Shown one piece after another: positions 1 to 5,513 of a stretch of 5,513 bases of DNA (position 1 is the first letter of the stretch; every line of letters begins with the position of its first letter). Origin of the DNA: Candidatus Cloacimonadota bacterium (lineage in GTDB: Bacteria > Cloacimonadota > Cloacimonadia > Cloacimonadales > JAOZMQ01). The notes below the pieces were generated by a model. The model searched no databases. It had not been told where the DNA came from and worked only from the letters and a program-made list of their open reading frames with translations. A program made the translations under genes and the position numbers. The DNA lies in assembly GCA_029934195.1 (NCBI GenBank), contig JAOZMQ010000056.1:1-5513 (forward strand), written 5' to 3'.

Positions 1-55
1 GGTTATCTTTAGAATTTTATTGGATGTGATCTGAATATAATTAAACCACATTCCT

Positions 56-103
56 TCACAAGCTTTTCACAAGTATTTCATTTCTTTTTGTGTAAGTTTG
101 TGA
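56..103. repeat. TCACAA short repeats in the leader (possible operator)
   Basis: The octamer TTCACAAG occurs at 55-62 and again at 66-73, two direct copies 11 bases apart, close to one helical turn. The inverted core TTGTGA follows at 98-103, next to the putative -10 element. Same-face direct copies plus an inverted copy near a promoter is a common operator layout. However, the motif is short, the region is A+T-rich, and no regulator is known for it, so this is only a candidate regulatory site for the metal-transport genes downstream. Confidence 0.25.
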
Positions 104-110
104 GAGAGAG

Positions 111-119
111 TGGTATAAC
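111..119 (+). promoter_or_regulatory. Possible extended -10 promoter element
   Basis: TGGTATAAC fits an extended -10 box (TGn followed by TATAAC, five of six matches to TATAAT). No good -35 box sits 16-18 bases upstream, which is tolerated by extended -10 promoters. Transcription would start near 126 and leave an untranslated leader of about 90 bases before the ATG at 217. An alternative is TAAGTTTG at 93-100, which matches the Bacteroidetes-type -7 pattern TAnnTTTG, but no TTTG-type -33 partner was found. With this base composition, chance matches are likely. Confidence 0.3.
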
Positions 120-216
120 TTGACTTGAATTGTTTTGGAAAAAACTATATCTAAAAGTATCATTTGACATTTTTTTTATCAATAAAAATTTAAAAGAAAA
201 AGTTAAAAGAGATTAT

Positions 217-804
217 ATGAAAAAAGACTTATTTATAATTATAGTGATTTTATTTCCATTCTTTCTATTAGCACATCCGCATGTTTTTATCGGAGTTGAT
301 TCAGAATTTATTTTTACCCAAACAGAGCTTTTGGAAATAAAATTCCACTGGGTTTTTGACGACATGACAAGTTTTGCTGTTTTAGAAGAATTCGATAAAA
401 ATGGAGATGATATTTTAAATGAAAGCGAAACTTTGCGAGCATTATCTGTTTTTAAAGAATTACAAAGTGAGCATGATTATTTTATTCATCTTACCATCAA
501 TGACTCTACTTTCACTGATATTCAACTTTCAAATTTCAAAGCTGTAATGGAGGATATTTGCCTTGCATATTATTTTGATGTAAAAATAAATCTTCCAATT
601 TCTAAAATTAAAGGGAAAATAAAATTATCTGTCTATGATGCTGAAAATTATGTAAAATTATTTATTCATGAAGATTTGGGATTTCGATACAAATCACCGG
701 AAACAATAAAAATTGAAGCAAAAAAATATATTAATTATGATATCTCTTTTTATTATGGACAATTAAATCCTGAAGAATATTCCATCGAGATAATAAACGA
801 GTAG
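217..804 (+). CDS. DUF1007 family secreted protein, partner of NicO-type metal transporter
   Basis: This 195-residue protein matches the DUF1007 family (COG3683, described as a periplasmic component of an uncharacterised transport system). Residues 1-19 form a signal peptide (Lys-Lys, hydrophobic core, cleavage after Leu-Leu-Ala). The mature protein would begin His-Pro-His-Val-Phe, the family's usual start and a plausible metal ligand. Residues near 46-52 contain the family-typical WVFDDM stretch. Residues 60-71 form a loop DKNGDDILNESE with the acidic/Asn spacing of an EF-hand. The start at 217 is preferred because it opens directly into the signal peptide and has AAAAGAGA at 205-212. A TTG at 130 in the same frame would add 29 residues and bury the signal peptide. 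The neighbour six bases downstream is a NicO permease, the usual partner, so a role in capturing or handing over a metal ion at the outer face of the membrane is inferred. The substrate is not proven. Confidence 0.85.
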   Translation: MKKDLFIIIVILFPFFLLAHPHVFIGVDSEFIFTQTELLEIKFHWVFDDMTSFAVLEEFDKNGDDILNESETLRALSVFKELQSEHDYFIHLTINDSTFTDIQLSNFKAVMEDICLAYYFDVKINLPISKIKGKIKLSVYDAENYVKLFIHEDLGFRYKSPETIKIEAKKYINYDISFYYGQLNPEEYSIEIINE

Positions 805-810
805 GTTTCA

Positions 811-1662
811 ATGAAAAAAATAATTCTAATTCTCTTGAGTTTATTATTTATTAGCAATATCTTTGCACAATTCACTCAAAAAAAAAGTACCCTTAATACT
901 GCAAATAATAATAAAAAGATGTCAATGTTCCAAAAATTTATGGATAAAAATACAGAGAAACAATACGAAATAAGAAAAAAAATGTCGAGTACAATGCGTA
1001 AACTCAGACAAGAAAAATCTTTCTCACTTTATGCAACGCTTTTATTTATTTCATTTCTGTATGGAATTTTTCATTCAATTGGTCCTGGACATGGAAAAGT
1101 ATTAATTTCAAGTTCATTTCTTGCTGGAAATCCAGAAATTTTAAAAGGATTACTTTCCGGAGTTCTTTTTGCTTTTACACATTCCTTATCCGGTTTAACA
1201 TTAGTTGGGATTTTAAAACTATTAAGTCTTGGAGTTTCAAGTAATTCAGAAAATTTTGTCCAGATAGCACAAAAAATTAGTTTTTTAATTTTAATTTTAT
1301 TAGGAATATATTTATTTATAAAAGCTATTTTGAATAAAACAGAGCATCATCAGCATGACAACAAAAGCCTTTTTGCATCTGTTTTATCTATCGGACTTGT
1401 TCCCTGCCCCGGAAGCATAATTATTGCCTTATTTTCGTTAAGAATGAAAATGTTTGGTTTCGGAATTTTAATGATTCTATCAATGGCTGTTGGGATGTCA
1501 GTTATTATCTCTCTCGTTGGAGTTCTTACTATTATCTTTAAAAATTCTTTTTTAAAATTGTTTGAAGGAAATTCCTTTACATATCATCGTATTATTAAAA
1601 CTATCAACATTTTAGGAAGTCTTTTTATCATTGGATTTTCATTATTATTTTTGATTTTTTAA
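811..1662 (+). CDS. NicO/RcnA-like nickel/cobalt-type transporter permease
   Basis: This 283-residue integral membrane protein belongs to the NicO family (COG2215-like). Residues 1-19 look like a signal peptide ending Ile-Phe-Ala. A Lys/Arg-rich segment follows (about 20-69), as usual in this subgroup. The core then shows about six hydrophobic helices: roughly 72-90, 111-138, 153-174, 187-210, 215-243 and 262-283. Diagnostic motifs are H88-S-I-G-P-G-H94-G-K in the first core helix, the A-F-T-H124-S-L-S-G helix, and G-L-V-P-C-P-G around 195-201. A short His-rich loop, EHHQH at 178-182, lies between helices, as in many Ni/Co transporters. The family moves Ni2+ or Co2+ across the inner membrane; some members export (RcnA), while for those paired with DUF1007 neither direction nor metal is settled. 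The gene starts six bases after the DUF1007 stop, with only a weak upstream Shine-Dalgarno (TAGG), so translation is probably coupled. Confidence 0.85.
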   Translation: MKKIILILLSLLFISNIFAQFTQKKSTLNTANNNKKMSMFQKFMDKNTEKQYEIRKKMSSTMRKLRQEKSFSLYATLLFISFLYGIFHSIGPGHGKVLISSSFLAGNPEILKGLLSGVLFAFTHSLSGLTLVGILKLLSLGVSSNSENFVQIAQKISFLILILLGIYLFIKAILNKTEHHQHDNKSLFASVLSIGLVPCPGSIIIALFSLRMKMFGFGILMILSMAVGMSVIISLVGVLTIIFKNSFLKLFEGNSFTYHRIIKTINILGSLFIIGFSLLFLIF

Positions 1663-1704
1663 TTGCTATTTGCGTATTTATAGAGAGCTTGATGAATAAG
1701 AAAT

Positions 1705-1708
1705 GGAG
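1705..1708 (+). promoter_or_regulatory. Ribosome binding site deciding the start of the first kinase
   Basis: GGAG lies five bases before the ATG at 1714, in the context GGAGAAGAG, and is the best Shine-Dalgarno in the window. A TGA at 1693-1695 in the same frame closes the reading frame just upstream, so no longer version with a signal peptide is possible. This matters because it makes the protein cytoplasmic. Confidence 0.7.
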
Positions 1709-1713
1709 AAGAG

Positions 1714-3801
1714 ATGACAAGAAATCAAATAGAATATGATAAAGAAATTGACGAAAAAAAAACTTACACTTTTCAACAAATTGACGAGATGAATGCAAAA
1801 GTAAAATCATTAGCTTTCTCAAATAATAATGCAAGTAAAAAATTAGCTGAAAATGTTTTGCAAATTGCAATAAAAAAAAAATATCTTCTCGGAAAATCCA
1901 GTGCTTATCATAATTTAGGACTTGTTTATTATTTTGACGACCAAGATAAAGATAGTATTGTCGCCTTAGATTATTATAATAAAGCATATAAACTTATTGA
2001 AAATAGTTCTCATCTTTTACATAAAGCGGCAACTCTTAATAATATCGCATTGGTTTATTATGATAGAAGTCAATTTGAGAAAGCAATTCATTTTCATTTA
2101 CGGGCGTTAAAATTGCGTATTGAATTCGGAGAAAATAAATTCATTATTCAAAGTTTTGATAATATTGGTAATACTTATCTTATTCAAAACGATTTTGAAA
2201 ATTCTCTTAAATACTATCTAAAAGCTTTTAAGTTGAAAAAAAAACAAAAAACTCCTCAAAATATTCATCTATCTCTTTTTAATATTGGAAGAGTTTATGA
2301 AAAACAGGAAAAATTTGCAAAAGCCATTGATTATTTTTTAAGTGCATTGACCATTTCTGACGAACAAAATGATGTCGTTATGAAGGGAAAGATTTATGAT
2401 TCTCTTGGTGGAAGTTATTCGCATTTAGGCAAATATAAACAAGCTTATAAAATGCTGAACAAAAGTTTAGAGATTTATAAAAACATAGATGATTCAAGCG
2501 GTTACGCTTCTGTTTTAAATAGTTTTGGTATTTATTATTGGTTCCAAAAAGACTATGGAAAAGCATTACAATATTATAAAGATTCTCTTAAAATTTGTAG
2601 AAATTTTCATTACCGAAGAGATACGACTGCCACTTTGAAAAACATTGGATTATTACAAACAGAATTAAAAATGTTTACACAAGCAAAATCATCACTTGAT
2701 GAAGGATTACAATTAGCATTAGAAATTGATGATAAATTTATGATAAGTGGTTTCTACAAAGTAATAAGTCTTCTTTTTCTTGCTCAAAATGATTATGAGA
2801 AAGCTTATGATTTTGAAATAAAATATTCTGAGATTAATAATCTTATTAATGAAAAAGAAGAATCTGATAATATCGCAAAACTAAAAGTAGAATTCAATCT
2901 GGAACTTAAAGAACGAGAAGCAGAAATACACAAATTGAAAAATATTACTTTAGTTGAAACCAATAATAAACTTCTAAAAAGTGAACACAATTTGAAAGAA
3001 CTGACCAAAACTCTTGAGAATCGGGTTCAAGAAGAATTAAAAAAAAGAGAAAAACAACAACAATTTCTTATTCAAAAATCTAAATTAGAATCAATGGGGA
3101 AACTTGCGGCAGGCATTGTTCATGAAATAAATCAACCGCTTGGTGGAATTTCTATGGGATTAGAAAATATCTATTTTGCTTTCAATGAGAATAGATTAAC
3201 AGCAGAATATTTTGATAAGAAATATAAAGATATTGATGGATATTTTGATAGAATAAATAAGATAATTGAACATATAAAACTTTTTTCTCGCGACCAAAAA
3301 ACAATTCTCTTTGAAAAGATTAATATTAATGAAGTAATTAAAAATGCTTTTTCATTGTTACAAACACAATACAAAAATCATGATGTAAATGTTGAATTTA
3401 AACTTGAAAAAAATATCAATTTTGTAAGCGGAAATAAATTCAAATTTGAACAAGTTGTCATCAATCTTTTCACAAATGCAAAAGATGCTGTTACAGAAAA
3501 AGAACATAACGCAGAGGAAATTTTCGTTAAAAAGATTTTTGTCAAAACTTATAACAAAAAAGATTTTGTCTATTTAGAAATCATAGATAACGGGTTTGGT
3601 ATTTCTAAAGAAATTTTACCAAAAATTTTTGATCCTTTCTTTACAACCAAAGAACCAACAAAAGGTACAGGTCTTGGGCTTTCAATAATTTATGGGATTA
3701 TTAAAGAGATGAAGGGTGAAATTTTAGTAGAAAGTAAAATTGAAGAATTTACAAAAATGAAAATAAAATTGCCAAACATAGAGAATAATGAACAACCTTA
3801 A
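1714..3801 (+). CDS. Soluble TPR-sensor histidine kinase
   Basis: This 695-residue hybrid has no signal peptide or transmembrane helix and is therefore predicted cytoplasmic. Residues about 55-385 hold eight tetratricopeptide units. The conserved small residue of helix A falls at 69, 112, 152, 192, 232, 272, 312 and 352, an exact 40-residue step after the first unit. Residues about 376-458 form a charged coiled coil. The HisKA dimerisation/phosphoacceptor helix follows, with H470 in GIVHEINQPL, resembling DctB-like HPK4 kinases. The HATPase_c domain has an N box NLFTNAKDA (584-592, N588), a G1 box DNGFGI (625-630), an F box FDPFF (639-643) and a G2 box GTGLGLS (651-657), so it looks catalytically complete. 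There is no receiver domain. TPRs usually bind peptides or partner proteins, so the input is probably a protein interaction; the signal is unknown. It lies 51 bases after the transporter and its end overlaps the next kinase. A partner response regulator is not in the window. Confidence 0.9.
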   Translation: MTRNQIEYDKEIDEKKTYTFQQIDEMNAKVKSLAFSNNNASKKLAENVLQIAIKKKYLLGKSSAYHNLGLVYYFDDQDKDSIVALDYYNKAYKLIENSSHLLHKAATLNNIALVYYDRSQFEKAIHFHLRALKLRIEFGENKFIIQSFDNIGNTYLIQNDFENSLKYYLKAFKLKKKQKTPQNIHLSLFNIGRVYEKQEKFAKAIDYFLSALTISDEQNDVVMKGKIYDSLGGSYSHLGKYKQAYKMLNKSLEIYKNIDDSSGYASVLNSFGIYYWFQKDYGKALQYYKDSLKICRNFHYRRDTTATLKNIGLLQTELKMFTQAKSSLDEGLQLALEIDDKFMISGFYKVISLLFLAQNDYEKAYDFEIKYSEINNLINEKEESDNIAKLKVEFNLELKEREAEIHKLKNITLVETNNKLLKSEHNLKELTKTLENRVQEELKKREKQQQFLIQKSKLESMGKLAAGIVHEINQPLGGISMGLENIYFAFNENRLTAEYFDKKYKDIDGYFDRINKIIEHIKLFSRDQKTILFEKININEVIKNAFSLLQTQYKNHDVNVEFKLEKNINFVSGNKFKFEQVVINLFTNAKDAVTEKEHNAEEIFVKKIFVKTYNKKDFVYLEIIDNGFGISKEILPKIFDPFFTTKEPTKGTGLGLSIIYGIIKEMKGEILVESKIEEFTKMKIKLPNIENNEQP
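3013..3136 (+). repeat. Kinase-module DNA repeat, copy 1
   Basis: This 124-base segment in the first kinase gene encodes residues 434-474, from LENRVQEEL through HEINQ. It matches 5390-5513 at 122 of 124 positions without gaps. The two differences (3046 A versus 5423 C; 3081 T versus 5458 A) are both silent (AGA/CGA Arg, TCT/TCA Ser). Similarity falls off sharply upstream of 3013. The downstream limit is unknown because the second copy is cut by the window edge. Confidence 0.95.
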
Positions 3802-5513
3802 TGTTAACCGGGTATCCTTAAAAAAGATATTTTTTCTTTATCTAATTGTGCTACTTCATAATTTTTTGTTTTCTGAATCACAACACGATAGCCTTTTAAC
3901 ATCACTCTCGATAAGTACTGGAAAAGAAAAAGTACATCTTTTGTTAAACTATAGTCATCAGGTATATTCTCCTAATTCCATTCAATACAATTCGCCACAA
4001 CAAGTTATTGATTATATGTATGAAGCATTGTCTATTAGTAGAAAAGAGAAGCTAATAGAAGAAGAAAGTAAATCGCTACAATTTTTGGGTTATGCTTATT
4101 CGATAATGGGTGATTTTGAGAACTCTGTTAAATTCTTGAATGAAAGTCTAAAAATTGCAAAGAAAAGTAATTTGAAAAAAAGAATTCCATTAATTTACTT
4201 AGATCTTGGGGACATTAATTTTGATCGTTTTGAATATGAAAAATCTTTGGAATTTTATAAGTTATCTTTAAAAATTTACAATAAAAATAAATCAAAAATT
4301 GATATTGCAGGAATACATAAATTAATGGGAAATTCTTATTTAAAAATGGAAAATACAGAAGCAGCATTACAACATTTCAGAGAAAGTCTATCTATCTATA
4401 AAAAATTAAACGAGAAGGCTTTATCTGCTTCAATGCTTAATAATTTAGGAAGTGTTTATTATAAGCAAAACAATCTAAGTAAAACTTTAGAATCATTTTT
4501 ACAGTCTTTACAAATAAGAGAAGAAATTGGAGAGGAAATCGATATTGCATATACTTGGTTGAATATCGGATCTTTCTATATTCGTATGGAAAACTATGAT
4601 AAATCGTTAGAATACCTGATGAAAGCTCGAAATTTATTTGAAAAATTTGGGAATTACCGATTGTTGTCGCAAACATATAATACACTTGGCATTGTATATA
4701 GAAATCTTAATAATTATGACAAAGCTATAGAAAATTATTTAAAAGCTCTGGAAATAGGTGAAACAGCTCATTATACTGCACGAAAAGGAGCAATTCTAAA
4801 TAATCTTGCTGTTTTATTGGAAAAGCAAAATAAATATTCAGAAGCAATTAAATATTACACAAAAGCTTTAGAATGGAATAAAATCACCAAAGATATTTCG
4901 AATCAAGCTTCTTGCTTAAATAATATTGCTGTTCTTTACTTGAATATGTTTAATTATGAACAAGCTGATTTTTATTTTGAACAAGCTTTAAATATTGCAC
5001 TTGAATATAAATTCTATAATCATTTGGAAAATATTTATAAAGGATTGAGCAATTATTACAAAGATGTCGGTAATATTCAAAAATCTTATGACAATTATAT
5101 TCTTTATACTGAACTTAGAGATAGCCTAAGATCTGAGAAAAACACTAAATTTATATCAGAATTACAAACAAAATACGAAACCGAAAAGAAAGAAAAAGAG
5201 ATTGAAGTTTTAACTAAAAATAATGAAATTCAAGAGATTAACTTATTGTCACAGAAAAAACGAATAAATTTAATTGTTCTCAGCGTTGCACTTTTTTTTA
5301 TTCTCAGTTCCATCATTTTTAGAATAAAACAAAAAGAAATCCAAGCTCAAAAAAGAGTGGAAGCCGAGATAAAAAAACTAAACAAAGAACTTGAGAATCG
5401 GGTTCAAGAAGAATTAAAAAAACGAGAAAAACAACAACAATTTCTTATTCAAAAATCAAAATTAGAATCAATGGGGAAACTTGCGGCAGGCATTGTTCAT
5501 GAAATAAATCAAC
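3788..5513 (+). CDS. Membrane-anchored TPR-sensor histidine kinase (3' truncated by window end)
   Basis: An open frame of 575 codons runs off the right edge. The start ATG at 3788 overlaps the preceding kinase by 14 bases, has GAGA about four bases upstream, and opens into a signal peptide or anchor (Lys12-Lys13, then hydrophobic 14-28). Nine tetratricopeptide units follow, with the conserved Gly/Ala/Ser of helix A at 101, 141, 181, 221, 261, 301, 341, 381 and 421, exactly 40 residues apart. A charged coiled coil (about 450-491), one transmembrane helix (493-511) and a second coiled coil (513-560) lead into HisKA, with phosphoacceptor H571 in GIVHEINQ. The predicted topology is a periplasmic TPR sensor with a cytoplasmic kinase. 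The rest of HisKA and the ATPase domain are missing. If the tail equals that of the upstream paralogue, the full protein would be near 796 residues. It is a tandem paralogue of that gene, with a divergent sensor and an almost identical kinase entry segment. Confidence 0.88.
   Translation, partial: MNNLNVNRVSLKKIFFLYLIVLLHNFLFSESQHDSLLTSLSISTGKEKVHLLLNYSHQVYSPNSIQYNSPQQVIDYMYEALSISRKEKLIEEESKSLQFLGYAYSIMGDFENSVKFLNESLKIAKKSNLKKRIPLIYLDLGDINFDRFEYEKSLEFYKLSLKIYNKNKSKIDIAGIHKLMGNSYLKMENTEAALQHFRESLSIYKKLNEKALSASMLNNLGSVYYKQNNLSKTLESFLQSLQIREEIGEEIDIAYTWLNIGSFYIRMENYDKSLEYLMKARNLFEKFGNYRLLSQTYNTLGIVYRNLNNYDKAIENYLKALEIGETAHYTARKGAILNNLAVLLEKQNKYSEAIKYYTKALEWNKITKDISNQASCLNNIAVLYLNMFNYEQADFYFEQALNIALEYKFYNHLENIYKGLSNYYKDVGNIQKSYDNYILYTELRDSLRSEKNTKFISELQTKYETEKKEKEIEVLTKNNEIQEINLLSQKKRINLIVLSVALFFILSSIIFRIKQKEIQAQKRVEAEIKKLNKELENRVQEELKKREKQQQFLIQKSKLESMGKLAAGIVHEINQ
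5390..5513 (+). repeat. Kinase-module DNA repeat, copy 2 (cut by window end)
   Basis: This is the second copy of the 124-base repeat, encoding residues 535-575 of the membrane-anchored kinase. The last 55 bases (5459-5513) are an exact match to 3082-3136. Because the match is still perfect at the final base, the repeat very probably continues into the missing part of the gene and may cover the whole kinase domain. Confidence 0.95.

Noticed and set aside
1..54. Tail of an upstream gene at the left edge
   Set aside because: All three + strand frames meet a stop within about the first 35 bases and nothing recognisable can be read, so no partial gene can be supported.
130..216. TTG-initiated 29-residue extension of the DUF1007 gene
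   Set aside because: It would place a charged stretch before the signal peptide; the ATG at 217 gives a standard signal peptide and has its own purine-rich ribosome binding site.
1663..1713. Possible terminator or promoter between the transporter and the first kinase
   Set aside because: The 51 bases contain no stem-loop followed by a T run and no convincing -35/-10 pair.
1692..1739. Fifteen-codon ATG frame overlapping the start of the first kinase (possible leader peptide)
   Set aside because: No convincing ribosome binding site or sequence feature; short frames like this are expected by chance.
1628..1987. 119-residue open frame on the - strand, and similar shorter - strand frames inside the kinase genes
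   Set aside because: They lie antisense to clearly coding sequence, are rich in Leu/Phe/Ser as expected from the complement of A+T-rich genes, and show no recognisable family or ribosome binding site.
1872..2244. Long A runs inside the first kinase gene (ten A at 1872-1881, nine A at 2236-2244) as phase-variation tracts
   Set aside because: They encode Lys codons in an A+T-rich gene, similar runs occur elsewhere, and the frame is intact; there is no sign of switching from a single sequence.
4088..5050. The 120-base periodicity as a CRISPR array or DNA tandem repeat
   Set aside because: The period is in the protein helix pattern; the DNA of successive units is well diverged and the frame is open throughout.

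Overview
The window is a strongly A+T-rich bacterial segment with four genes on the + strand and nothing convincing on the - strand. The A+T-rich codon use, signal peptides, an RcnA/NicO-type metal transporter and large TPR-containing histidine kinases point to a Gram-negative-type anaerobe or uncultured lineage (FCB group, Cloacimonadota-like or Spirochaete-like). No rRNA or other marker gene fixes the phylum, so this is a guess from style only. The odd length and the behaviour of the right edge suggest a whole metagenomic contig.

Layout: 1-216 is a leader with a possible promoter and short TCACAA-type repeats. 217-804 encodes a secreted DUF1007 protein. 811-1662 encodes a NicO-family (COG2215-type) nickel/cobalt-type membrane transporter, six bases downstream. 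After a 51-base gap, 1714-3801 encodes a soluble TPR-sensor histidine kinase with eight TPR units, a coiled coil, HisKA and HATPase. From 3788, overlapping the previous gene by 14 bases, a second TPR histidine kinase runs off the right edge. It has a signal peptide, nine TPR units, one transmembrane helix, a coiled coil and the start of HisKA.

The first two genes form a recognised pair: a periplasmic DUF1007 partner and its NicO permease, most likely moving a transition metal. The last two are tandem paralogues. Their kinase entry segments are almost identical at the DNA level (122 of 124 bases, both differences silent), while their sensor halves differ strongly in sequence. One sensor is predicted cytoplasmic and the other periplasmic, which suggests two input modules feeding one output module. 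No response regulator is visible; it probably lies beyond the window. Whether the kinases have anything to do with the metal transporter cannot be decided from the sequence; the link is only co-orientation and tight spacing.
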